This document shows, in pieces, positions 1-7,637 of a stretch of DNA of 64,000 nucleotides (position 1 is its first letter; each line of letters begins with the position of its first letter). The DNA is from JAABVD01 sp965204545. Its GTDB lineage: Bacteria > Verrucomicrobiota > Verrucomicrobiia > Opitutales > UBA2995. The translations under genes were made by a program, and so were the position numbers. Below the pieces are notes generated by a model. The model saw only the letters and a program-made list of their open reading frames with translations. It made no database searches and was not told where the DNA came from. Where the stretch lies: NCBI GenBank assembly GCA_965204545.1, contig CBDBFA010000004.1:1-64000 (forward strand), in the 5' to 3' direction.

Positions 1-341
1 CGTAAACGGTAGTTACGGCATCCTTGCCGCGCCTGAAAATTTCTCATGCCACAATCCGGTTTTCTCTCGGCCGGGCTATTGATTCCCCTTTTACCGGGGG
101 TGGTAAAAAAGGGGTAACCCCTGAATTGAACTGCAAAGCAGTTCCACTCCAGAGCCCAGCGTCGCGAAGCGCACGCTGGGGTACCATTCGCCCATAATAA
201 CGAACCCCAACGGGGTTCCACATCTCATTTCCTTCCTTTGCGTTTCTTGGCGTGCTTCTTGACCTGCGCCGTGCCGTGGGTAGCGTTGCGAAACACGGTT
301 GCGAGAGAAACAAGCACCCAGAACTCGGCATCCAGAATACT
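1..341. other. Intergenic region, repeat-rich
   Basis: No convincing gene is seen. The stretch holds a 35-bp sequence (16-50) repeated exactly at 54450-54484. Further on it has a degenerate low-complexity spacer with phrases such as 'gcgtttcttggcgtgcttcttgacctgcg' split over short near-repeats that recur at about 33300 and 57915. The two minus-strand open frames here lack any recognisable protein and overlap the real gene at 342. Confidence 0.6.
16..50 (+). repeat. 35-bp dispersed repeat, copy A, with hairpin
   Basis: Positions 16-50 are identical to 54450-54484. The first 14 bases form a stem-loop (CGGCA, loop TCCT, TGCCG). Both copies lie in gene-free spacers, in the same orientation, about 54 kb apart. 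It looks like a dispersed intergenic repeat rather than a gene-specific site. Confidence 0.75.
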
Positions 342-1007
342 ATGAGCCTGAAAATTTACGAAATGGAACACAGTCCTTATTGCATACCGATCACCCAGGC
401 GTTGACCGCCTTGGGAGTCGATTTCGATCAGGTGGCCGTTCCGAATTGGGATCGTAGCGCTGTCATCCAAGCGACCAAGGGTGGTTACTATCAAGTGCCC
501 GTCCTCGAACACGGGGATCGAGTCATTTTCGAGAGCAGCGACAGGAGCCTCGATATCGCCCAATATATCGATAATGAATTTGCTGATGGGCGGCTTTTCC
601 CATCGGAAACTTCAGGTCTGCAGGAGATCTTGGTGGAACACATCGAAAACGAATTAGAGAGTTATACTTTTCGACTCTGTGACATCCATTACTTGCCGGC
701 CATTGATGATCTGGTCGGCAGGACCATGTCCGTACGGCATAAGGAACGTCGATTCGGTCGCGATTGTATAGATCGCTGGCGGGCTGATAAAATGAACCTC
801 AAGGCGGAACTCGACCGGCTCCTGGCCCGATTCGACCAAACCCTACGACACCGGGAATTTCTGTTGGGCACGGTTCCGCAGTACGTTGATTTTGCGCTCT
901 TGGGTGTAATCGGGAACTATACCTACCGAGGCTACAATAAACTGTCGGAGGATCAGAAGGCCCTTGCCGCCTGGGTGGAGCGGATCCGGGATTATCGTTA
1001 CACCTAG
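342..1007 (+). CDS. Glutathione S-transferase-like protein
   Basis: A 221-residue protein with a thioredoxin-fold N-terminal half typical of glutathione S-transferases. It opens with a beta strand and a 'SPYC' turn at about residue 11 where the catalytic residue of the family sits. The cis-proline motif 'QVPVL' follows at about residue 52 and an 'ESSDRSLDIAQYID' segment matches the E-S-S/D glutathione-binding turn. The all-helical second half contains no obvious extra domain. I chose the ATG at 342 because the upstream in-frame part is translated spacer repeat. The substrate is unknown. It stands alone, with a MITE-bearing spacer downstream. Confidence 0.75.
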   Translation: MSLKIYEMEHSPYCIPITQALTALGVDFDQVAVPNWDRSAVIQATKGGYYQVPVLEHGDRVIFESSDRSLDIAQYIDNEFADGRLFPSETSGLQEILVEHIENELESYTFRLCDIHYLPAIDDLVGRTMSVRHKERRFGRDCIDRWRADKMNLKAELDRLLARFDQTLRHREFLLGTVPQYVDFALLGVIGNYTYRGYNKLSEDQKALAAWVERIRDYRYT

Positions 1008-1119
1008 AGCTGACTTCCTCTCGCCAAACTCGAAGAAAGACCCAGAGGCGCAAGGGCAGTAGGAGCACTCCGGCGCCGCCTCCCTCTTACAGTTTGGTGT
1101 GTCCCCAAACCCCGTTTTC

Positions 1120-1137
1120 GGGGACAGAAATGTCCCC
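1120..1137. repeat. Intergenic hairpin with GAAA loop
   Basis: Perfect stem-loop: GGGGACA, loop GAAA, TGTCCCC. No T-run follows, so it is not a classical terminator. It belongs with several small spacer hairpins in the window that share a four-base purine-rich loop. Confidence 0.6.
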
Positions 1138-1197
1138 GCTCCTGTACCAATTCCCATCCGCGTTTATCCCTGAAATCTGTGGTTTCATTCCTAATTC

Positions 1198-1475
1198 GTA
1201 ACTACTCAGATGGTTTTTTGGCTGACAACGACGAACGGCAGAGCAGGGATGCTCTTGCCCTACCACGCTTGAATTTATTGGTAGGGGGACTGCGTCTTCG
1301 CAACGCCGCTTTTGAATCTTTATCATTCAATAGGTAAGAACTCCCATTTTTTGAGGACTTAAGAACAGCGTTCCGAAAAAATACCCGCCGACCGTGGGTA
1401 TTCAAAAGTCATCGCAACCAGCTCGGCGCAGGTAGACGCCGGATACGAATCCTCAATGAAGTCCTGAGTAGTTAC
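1198..1475 (-). mobile_element. MITE copy 1 (278 bp, IS66-like ends)
   Basis: A non-autonomous element with 12-bp terminal inverted repeats (GTAACTACTCAG). Two further copies lie at 8843-9119 and 37082-37359 in the opposite orientation and are nearly identical over their full length. The 8-bp flanks here are CCTAATTC and CCTCATTC, matching at 7 of 8 positions. It holds internal palindromes (AGAGCA-GGGA-TGCTCT at 1240-1255; ATACCC...GGGTAT) and a short open frame of about 67 codons kept in all copies, but no transposase. GTAA ends plus 8-bp duplications are the pattern known for IS66-family elements. Confidence 0.88.
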
Positions 1476-1503
1476 CCTCATTCCTAATTGGCACCGCAGG
1501 CGC

Positions 1504-2868
1504 CTACTTTGTGCCTTTGTGCCTCTGTGCCTTTGCGCCTTTCTTAGTCAGTCTTTCCTTCAGCTCCTTCCAATAAGCGAGCCGTTCCGCAATAAATTTT
1601 TCCCGCCCGGAACTACCTGGAGTATAGAATTGCTTGTTCTCCAGCAGGTAATCCTGTCCTGAAATGGCTTCGGGATACTGGTGGCTGTAGAGGTAACCCT
1701 TGCCCAGTTTCAAGGCCTTGGCCGCCTTGCCGTGGCTATCCTTCAACCAGTTGGGGACATCCTGTAGGGGCCGGTTGGCGATTTCACGTTTCACTTTGGC
1801 TAAAGCGGCTGTGGTGGTATTGCTCTTCGGGGCTGTGGCCAGGTAAATGACGGCATGGGCCAAATTCAGTTCGCACTCCGGCTGGCCGATGAATTCGCAA
1901 GCTTCTTTGGCTGCTACCGCCATTGGAAGAGCCATCGGATCTGCCAGCCCCACGTCCTCACTGGCCAAAATTATCAACCTCCTGGCTATGAATCTCGGGT
2001 CTTCCCCTCCTGCCAGCATTTTGGCCATCCAGTACAAGGCCGCGTCCGGATCACCTCCCCGCATGCTCTTTATCAGGGCGGAAGCCGTATTGTAGTGTTC
2101 ATCTTCATCGGAATCGTAGCGGATTTGACGTTCCTGGGCAAAAGCTTCCAGATCGGCTGAGGTGAGATCATGCCCCGGGTCCACACTCAGGACCAGGACT
2201 TCCAAGGCATTCAAGGCGCGCCGCAAATCCCCGTCACACAGGCGGGCCAGGAACTTCAGCGCCCCCTCATCCGCTTTTACTCCCGTGGCGCCCAAACCCC
2301 GCGATTCATCCTTCAATGCGCGCCTCAAGGCCAGAATCACCTCACCTTTGGTCAAGGGTTCGAGATGGAAGAGATGACTGCGGCTCAAAAGTGGAGCTAT
2401 GATGTAAAACCCGGGATTGTGAGTGGTGGCGCCTATCAAACGGATATTTCCCTCTTCTACATCAGGAAGCAGGAGATCCTGCTGCGCTTTATTGAAGCGG
2501 TGGAGTTCGTCGATAAACAATACGGTGCGACTGGATGGATGCCGGCGGGCATCGTTCAACTGCTGCCGAAGCTCCGCCACATTGGACATTACCGCGTTTA
2601 TCCGCACGAATCGACTCCGGGTCGTCGCGGCGATGACATGGGCAAAGGAGGTCTTGCCGGAACCGGGAGGTCCCCAAAAAAGCAGACTGCCGAACCGGTC
2701 CGTTTCGATGAGCTTGCGCAACAATGATTGGGGCCTGAGCAAGTGTTGCTGGCCGATTATATCCTCCAACGCAAGCGGACGCATGCGTGCGGCCAAAGGT
2801 TTGACAGCCGGGTTATTCCCATCCGGTGGTTGCGGATCAAAGAGGAAGGACTGAAACGAATCGGCCAT
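1504..2868 (-). CDS. rarA: Replication-associated recombination protein A (AAA ATPase)
   Basis: A 454-residue AAA+ ATPase of the RarA/MgsA/WRNIP1 family, related to clamp-loader ATPases, that acts on stalled replication forks. Walker A 'GPPGSGKTS' lies at about residue 66 and Walker B 'VLFIDELHRF' at about residue 116. The family opening 'MRPLALEDIIGQQHLL' lies near residue 28. The C-terminal tetramerisation part ('GYLYSHQYPEAISGQDYLL') is intact. The ATG at 2868 is preferred over an in-frame GTG two codons upstream. The last dozen residues ('GAKAQRHKGTK') are encoded by a tandem octamer spacer repeat (TTTGTGCC-like), so the natural stop was probably earlier. Confidence 0.93.
   Translation of the reverse strand: MADSFQSFLFDPQPPDGNNPAVKPLAARMRPLALEDIIGQQHLLRPQSLLRKLIETDRFGSLLFWGPPGSGKTSFAHVIAATTRSRFVRINAVMSNVAELRQQLNDARRHPSSRTVLFIDELHRFNKAQQDLLLPDVEEGNIRLIGATTHNPGFYIIAPLLSRSHLFHLEPLTKGEVILALRRALKDESRGLGATGVKADEGALKFLARLCDGDLRRALNALEVLVLSVDPGHDLTSADLEAFAQERQIRYDSDEDEHYNTASALIKSMRGGDPDAALYWMAKMLAGGEDPRFIARRLIILASEDVGLADPMALPMAVAAKEACEFIGQPECELNLAHAVIYLATAPKSNTTTAALAKVKREIANRPLQDVPNWLKDSHGKAAKALKLGKGYLYSHQYPEAISGQDYLLENKQFYTPGSSGREKFIAERLAYWKELKERLTKKGAKAQRHKGTK
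1508..1545. repeat. Octamer tandem repeat at the rarA 3' end
   Basis: Four imperfect copies of an 8-base unit (TTTGTGCC, TTTGTGCC, TCTGTGCC, TTTGCGCC). The array overlaps the end of the rarA reading frame and supplies its last codons. Similar units recur in other spacers, for example near 35895 and 36024. Confidence 0.65.
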
Positions 2869-2983
2869 TCTCACCCATTTCTAACCGGGCAAAAACGCCG
2901 CTGCAAACCAAACTTGAACCGTCCCCAAAACAGAAAGTGTTTTACAACCGGAACTTTATTCGGCCATCTCTTGCCGGAGATCC

Positions 2984-4624
2984 ATGGCCGCCCCCTCCTA
3001 TAGGACCCCCTTGTTGTGGATCCTGCTCCCCTCCATTGCCGGTTACACCCTGGGACATCATCTGCCCGAAATCGCGCCCCTGATTCCCCTTTCATTCGGA
3101 GTTGCCGCCTTGGGGGGAGCCGCCTGGTCCCTTCGTCTCCGAGGGAAAAGCGCTCTGCTCCCAATTTGGACGATTGCCTTCATTTTGGGGATGCTCTCAG
3201 TTTCCCTGGCCTACTTCCAGAAAGTCAACCACACCCCGGAGGCCTGGACTCAACTGCCGCAACGGGAAGCTGTTCTCGCCCTGAAGGTAAAACGCCTCTA
3301 CGACGGGGGCGATCCCGAACTGGCCAGAGGGATCGCTGAGATAACCGGGGCTCAGCCTCACTTGACCGACCTGGTCGGGCGCAAGGTCTACTTCTCCACC
3401 CGGCACGAGAGTCAATTTATCTACCGCGGTTCCCGGTTAAAGGCCCGTGGCGTATTGCGCTACCTTCCATCGGGCGAAATCTCCTCTTCTTTTGAAAAAG
3501 GTCTTCTCAACCAGAATATACCACTGATTTTCAGGCGAGCCTCCCTCCTCGAACCTCCTGAAAATGGAACGGTCAAGGAAATCCTCACAGCCCGTCTCAG
3601 GGCAGGGTGCCTTCATCTTTTGGGTAGGGGCATCGAAAATTATCCGGAGTCGATTGCCGTATTTCGCGCCATGATGCTGGGGATGAAGGGCGAATTGAAA
3701 ACCGAGAATAAACAGCTCTTTCTCAAGACAGGCACCCTGCATCTGTTCGCCATCAGTGGACTTCACGTGGGAATCGTCGCCCTTTGCCTGGCCGGGATAC
3801 TCAACCTCCTGAGAGTCCCGGCCAAGGTGTCCGTAGTAATTGGATTGACCCTGGTCTACGTATACGTGGAAATCACCGGGGCCAATCCATCTGCGGTGAG
3901 AGCCTTCGCCATGACCGCCTTCTTTTGGGCGGGCAACTCAATGGCCCGTCAAATGCCACCCTTCCAGGCCCTGGCCGCTTCGGCCGTAATCGTGTTGCTG
4001 CTACAACCCTCCCAATTGTTCTCCCCGGGGTTTCAACTCTCCTATTCCGTGGTCACGGGAATCCTCCTTTGGGGCATGCCCCTGCATCGGATGGCGCGGG
4101 ACCGCCTTTACACCGCTCAACCCCTGAAGAGTCGCTTCCAAAGCAAGGCGCAAAACCTGCTACTCAAATTTCTGGAAGTCATCCTGGGCGCCCTGATTAT
4201 CAGCCTTGCCGCCTTTTTGGCCAGCGCCCCCTTGAGCATCCTCTATTTTGGCATTTTCCCTCCCCCGGCTATTTTGTTGAACCTGCTCCTGGTTCCGGTT
4301 GCCACCTTGGTGATCGTTTCGGGGATGTTGTCGCTCATCTTCGGTCTGATTGGGTTGGAGTTGCTCAGCGTCTTCTTCAACCACGGTCCCCTGACCCTCA
4401 TCATCCTGACCGAAAAGATGTTGGAAAGCCTGGTCGACATACCGGGTTTCTATTTCGAAATACGCTGGACCCACGAACCTTTGGGATTCCTGACCCTTTT
4501 AATTTACCTGGGCTCGATCCTTTGCGGCCATTCCTTGCGCCTGCCGAAACCAAAATTGTTGGCCATACCCGTCGCCTCCCTGGCAATTATGCTTTGCATC
4601 AACGCCCTCAGCCTTCAACTATGA
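2984..4624 (+). CDS. ComEC/Rec2-like competence membrane protein, no beta-lactamase domain
   Basis: A 546-residue polytopic membrane protein. The first 200 residues match the DUF4131-like N-terminal domain (two membrane segments followed by a soluble OB-like part). From about residue 225 comes the Competence domain, with the hallmark 'FAISGLHVG' at about residue 255 and at least seven hydrophobic segments. ComEC forms the inner-membrane channel for single-stranded DNA uptake. Full-length ComEC usually adds a C-terminal metallo-beta-lactamase domain; here the protein stops after the membrane region. Its TGA overlaps the next ATG (ATGA). Confidence 0.88.
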   Translation: MAAPSYRTPLLWILLPSIAGYTLGHHLPEIAPLIPLSFGVAALGGAAWSLRLRGKSALLPIWTIAFILGMLSVSLAYFQKVNHTPEAWTQLPQREAVLALKVKRLYDGGDPELARGIAEITGAQPHLTDLVGRKVYFSTRHESQFIYRGSRLKARGVLRYLPSGEISSSFEKGLLNQNIPLIFRRASLLEPPENGTVKEILTARLRAGCLHLLGRGIENYPESIAVFRAMMLGMKGELKTENKQLFLKTGTLHLFAISGLHVGIVALCLAGILNLLRVPAKVSVVIGLTLVYVYVEITGANPSAVRAFAMTAFFWAGNSMARQMPPFQALAASAVIVLLLQPSQLFSPGFQLSYSVVTGILLWGMPLHRMARDRLYTAQPLKSRFQSKAQNLLLKFLEVILGALIISLAAFLASAPLSILYFGIFPPPAILLNLLLVPVATLVIVSGMLSLIFGLIGLELLSVFFNHGPLTLIILTEKMLESLVDIPGFYFEIRWTHEPLGFLTLLIYLGSILCGHSLRLPKPKLLAIPVASLAIMLCINALSLQL

Positions 4625-4932
4625 TCGTCCCTATCATGAAATCCGCTTACGAACTGGCCATGGAGCGACTCAAAAACTCCGACCCATCCGAAACGATCCA
4701 ACTCACCGATGATCAAAAAGAGGAGTTGGCCGATATCGACAACAAGTACAAGGCGAAGATTGCCGCACAAAGGATCTCCTTCGATCAAAAGATAAACCAA
4801 GCCCAATCGGGTGGAGATTTTTCCAAGGTGGCCACTTTGCGGGAAGAATTGAGATCGACCCTGAAAAAATTGGAAGGCGACCGCGAATCGGCCAAAAACC
4901 TTGTCCGCGAAGGGAAACAGTTCAGGGGTTAA
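4621..4932 (+). CDS. Small charged coiled-coil hypothetical protein
   Basis: A 103-residue (or 98-residue from the ATG at 4636) soluble protein, rich in Lys, Glu, Asp and Gln. A long predicted helix or coiled coil runs from about residue 30 to the end, with no cysteine or membrane segment. The ATG at 4621 overlaps the stop of the comEC-like gene by four bases, so translation is probably coupled. The alternative start at 4636 ('MKSAYELAMERL') looks more natural as an N-terminus. I do not recognise the family. Confidence 0.65.
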   Translation: MIVPIMKSAYELAMERLKNSDPSETIQLTDDQKEELADIDNKYKAKIAAQRISFDQKINQAQSGGDFSKVATLREELRSTLKKLEGDRESAKNLVREGKQFRG

Positions 4933-4953
4933 CCCGGCACAGCAGTGCCGGGT
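4932..4953. terminator. Strong stem-loop after the comEC-like operon
   Basis: Perfect 9-bp stem ACCCGGCAC, loop AGCA, GTGCCGGGT, beginning at the last base of the stop codon at 4930-4932. No T-run follows, so it may be a Rho-independent-like or 3'-stabilising hairpin, or a member of the spacer hairpin family. Confidence 0.45.
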
Positions 4954-5038
4954 AGTGTTCAGAGTTCAATGATCAGTGTTCATTTGGCCCCAATCGTGAA
5001 ATTGGGCCACAGGAGCCTTTTGTGGTTCCTCCTTCTTC

Positions 5039-5491
5039 TTAGCGTTCTTGGCGAGCTTTGCGAGAGTCTCCGTGTGACGTGTTCCGGTTGCGCTTGTATA
5101 CAAGTCGTTTGAAGTCCTTCAAGGAGAATGGATCGAGGATTATTACAAAATCCTTGCTTACATCAAGGGAGCGAACGATTTTACCCGACTCCCACATTTT
5201 TTTGTCCCATGCCGCCAATTCCCCTGTGGGTTGTTTAACCATTAGCTGAATTTGGGGGAAGGACAACAATTTTTCGCCGGGTTGTCTGGTCTTGGGACGC
5301 GGATTGCGCCAAGCCCGGTAGAGTTGGGGAATCGGTTTTTCAGGAGATGCATCCGGAATTACTTCTTTTGCCTTGAAAGCCTTGCCCTCCAGCTCACTTC
5401 TTTGCGGATCCTCCGGCTTCAACTTTTCCACCTCCCCCTTGGCCGGAATCCCGGTCAGGCACAGGACCGCTATGCAAAAATACCACCTCAT
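5039..5491 (-). CDS. Small exported hypothetical protein
   Basis: A 150-residue protein with a clear signal peptide (residues 1-19, 'MRWYFCIAVLCLTGIPAKG'). The rest is hydrophilic and Pro/Lys-rich, ending in a short beta-like stretch ('DFVIILDPFSLKDFKRLVY'). I do not recognise a family. The last nine residues ('DSRKARQER') come from the spacer phrase 'ctttgcgagagtc', which recurs throughout the window, suggesting the original stop was lost or that the C-terminus is being extended by repeat sequence. Confidence 0.55.
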   Translation of the reverse strand: MRWYFCIAVLCLTGIPAKGEVEKLKPEDPQRSELEGKAFKAKEVIPDASPEKPIPQLYRAWRNPRPKTRQPGEKLLSFPQIQLMVKQPTGELAAWDKKMWESGKIVRSLDVSKDFVIILDPFSLKDFKRLVYKRNRNTSHGDSRKARQER

Positions 5492-5803
5492 TAGCCCGTA
5501 TTTCTCTCAGAATCGGTAGCGAGCAAACGAAGTCCGAGCACTGGCGTCGGTGGACCCGCCTTCGCCAAAAGTCTACCGGGTGGTGGGAGACAGGAATGTC
5601 CCCCCTCCGTTATTATAACCGTGCCCATCCGTGTAACGTGTCCTGCCCTAGCCCTTGGGCAAAGCGGGATCCGTGGTTCATCTTCTTTCCAATTCCACAT
5701 TGGCATCCTCGGCGCTTCCCCTCCCCCATTCCATCACTCCTCCATTCCATCATTCCATCACTCCTCCTCATTCCTCATTCCTAATTGGCGCCCCCAGGCG
5801 CCT
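5492..5803. other. Repeat-filled intergenic region
   Basis: No gene is seen. It contains a hairpin GACA-GGAA-TGTC at 5589-5600 and 'cattccatcactcct' tandem heptamer debris at about 5725-5785. It ends in the composite motif 'aattggcgcc....ggcgcc' that also terminates heptamer arrays at 7520 and 36010. Confidence 0.6.
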
Positions 5804-7150
5804 TTACTCCGGTTCGGCCGTTCCCTCGGTCACCCAATTACGCGCTTCCGGAACGTACTCATAATACTTGTGCAAGACCTTGCTCAAATGCTCGGCATAA
5901 CGAAAGTGGGCCCCCATTCCAGTGCGCAATTCGGCCTCATAAACAAATTTGTCTGCCTGGGTAGTATGCTCGAAGGGTGTCTGTGAACCCAGCAATAACC
6001 CATAGACATAGGCGGGGGACTTACCTTTCATCAGGGTGTGGAGGAGTTCCTTATGCCGGTGCAAAAGGTCGGAGTAGTCGCGGGGGTCAATCTCCGGAGG
6101 CAGGTAAAACCCATTTTGGATGAGCGGGGTGAACCTGTGCCCGGTACGGTGACGGTTCAAGTCGCGGAGTTCTGCAATGGCCATGTTATTCCAGGCAAAA
6201 CCTACCCGCATGCGCCGAATAGCCGTGCCACAACGGCCATAGCGGTTGGGGCGGTGCTTCAAGGCTTCCTCGATACTTTGCCCTTCAGGCAAGAATTCAG
6301 GGGTCTCCGCATCTGTTTTCACCCACACCTGATCAGGGCGATTTTCAATGGAAAGGGTCTCTTGGCCCAATTTCAGACTGTATTCCAATTCCTGCCGCGC
6401 CTGCTCCCGGTAAGAAAATTCGGAATGACTGTGCTTTACCAAACGTGGAGAAAACTTGGTCAATTCACCCCGTAAAGCCTCGGCACAACGGTGGGCCTCC
6501 CTCTGGGGAAGCGATTCGATGTGCTTTATGGTCTCCGTCCACATGCGGGAACTCATGACCAACGCCAGGTTGGTTTTTGTGGCGAAGGGAATAAAATAGC
6601 GCGCCCGATCCAGGGCGTAATTTTTGCGAATCCGCTTTTTCACCAGGGGCTTGGCCTTAACCGGATAACGAACCTTTTCCGGATGGGCTTCAGCCAAGGC
6701 TTCAAGCCGGTTGTATTCCCGGAAGTAAGCCTTGAAACAATCTAACATCAAGGAACGCCAGTCGGCGGCGAGGGCGGACGGAATCCCCAAGATCTCCGGT
6801 TCAGGAAGACCGCTTTCCTTCAAGCTGATGTAACGGGTGCTGGATTCCTGCCCATCCGCCATCTGCGCTATCTCGAACAACTTGTAGGCCAACCACATGG
6901 ATACGTCGTCAATGGCCATCGCGATACCGCCGGTCAGACCGGCGATGGAGGCGTGGCCGTAATCGACAAACTTCAAAATGCGGTCAATCGAGGCCCCCGG
7001 TTTATCCAGATCGACTTTCTTGAGAATATTCTCCAGCCCGATATTGCTGCGTGAATAGCGGGCAAGAACGGAGGCCAGCAATTCGGGTGTCAGTTTTGGA
7101 TTGTCTTTGGCGGCGTTAGGTGAAACCAGGGCGATTCCGGTGACTTTCAT
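5804..7150 (-). CDS. Double ThyX-like protein (FAD-dependent thymidylate synthase family)
   Basis: A 448-residue protein that looks like two ThyX units in tandem; ThyX proteins are usually 220-250 residues. The N-terminal unit has 'FVDYGHASIAG' (about residue 61) and 'ESSTRYISL' (about residue 100), the place of the ThyX Q-S-x-R-Y element, but no RHR motif. The C-terminal unit has 'LNRHRTGHRFTPL' (about residue 350), resembling the RHRxxS signature. ThyX converts dUMP to dTMP using FAD, NADPH and methylene-tetrahydrofolate. Long forms of this kind occur in Chlamydiae and relatives. No ThyA is present in the window. Whether it is the active synthase cannot be told from sequence alone. Confidence 0.78.
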   Translation of the reverse strand: MKVTGIALVSPNAAKDNPKLTPELLASVLARYSRSNIGLENILKKVDLDKPGASIDRILKFVDYGHASIAGLTGGIAMAIDDVSMWLAYKLFEIAQMADGQESSTRYISLKESGLPEPEILGIPSALAADWRSLMLDCFKAYFREYNRLEALAEAHPEKVRYPVKAKPLVKKRIRKNYALDRARYFIPFATKTNLALVMSSRMWTETIKHIESLPQREAHRCAEALRGELTKFSPRLVKHSHSEFSYREQARQELEYSLKLGQETLSIENRPDQVWVKTDAETPEFLPEGQSIEEALKHRPNRYGRCGTAIRRMRVGFAWNNMAIAELRDLNRHRTGHRFTPLIQNGFYLPPEIDPRDYSDLLHRHKELLHTLMKGKSPAYVYGLLLGSQTPFEHTTQADKFVYEAELRTGMGAHFRYAEHLSKVLHKYYEYVPEARNWVTEGTAEPE

Positions 7151-7485
7151 GAAACGCTTTTCAGCCTAGAAGTTCGCCTCTCCAGTGCGAGCACATTTCC
7201 TGGTTTCTCGATTCCGCCCCAGCACCCAGCCTCGCGCATCCAGGAATTGACTCTCGCAAAGATTCTGAGGTAAAAACATGGATTAACAGGATGCACAGGA
7301 TTTTAATTTAAACAACGCTTCGCTTGATGCCTGCGGCAACAGGATGGAGCTACGCTCCAACAGGAAATCATTAAAAACTTCTGTTCCGGCGAAGCCGGAT
7401 TTCTTAGCGTTTCTCAGCGCTCTTTGCGAGAGTCCATTTCTCTCACTCAGTACCTCAGAATCTAAGCATCTAAGTACCTCTTACC

Positions 7486-7520
7486 CATTCCTCATTCCTA
7501 ATTCCTAATTCTTAATTGGC
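7486..7520. repeat. Heptamer tandem array, CATTCCT type
   Basis: Five consecutive 7-base units: CATTCCT, CATTCCT, AATTCCT, AATTCTT, AATTGGC. The last unit runs into a GGCGCC...GGCGCC pair. Equivalent arrays lie at 7555-7589 and 35976-36010. They resemble the short tandem heptanucleotide repeats (STRR) known from cyanobacteria. Confidence 0.7.
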
Positions 7521-7554
7521 GCCAACGGCGCCTTTCGTGCGTTTTGTGGTTCCC

Positions 7555-7589
7555 AATTCCTCATTCCTCATTCCTAATTCCTCATTGAC
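7555..7589. repeat. Heptamer tandem array, CATTCCT type
   Basis: Five consecutive 7-base units (AATTCCT, CATTCCT, CATTCCT, AATTCCT, CATTGAC), 34 bp after a sister array in the same spacer. Confidence 0.7.
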
Positions 7590-7637
7590 GCCAACGGCCC
7601 CTCCCTCCCCCTTAAAAAATGAATCCCAGGTGAACCG

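Larger units (their letters stand above)
1008..1503. other. Intergenic region with hairpin and MITE copy 1
   Basis: About 500 bp without a gene. It contains a perfect hairpin at 1120-1137, the MITE at 1198-1475, and flanking 'cattcctaattc'-type heptamer debris. The small open frames on both strands lie inside the MITE and change with each copy, so I do not call them genes. Confidence 0.7.
7151..7637. other. Repeat-filled intergenic region
   Basis: Nearly 490 bp with no gene. It holds 'aacaacgcttcgcttgatgcc' and a following 'aacaggatgg' phrase that reappears inverted at about 28850-28920. Two arrays of the heptamer (A/C)ATTCCT lie at 7486-7520 and 7555-7589, the first ending in AATTGGCGCC. 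A plausible Shine-Dalgarno (CAGGTG) precedes the next start at 7638. Confidence 0.65.

Noticed and set aside
4932..4953. Classical Rho-independent terminator
   Set aside because: The stem is strong but is followed by AGTGTTCAG rather than a T-run; it is listed with low confidence as a terminator-like hairpin only.
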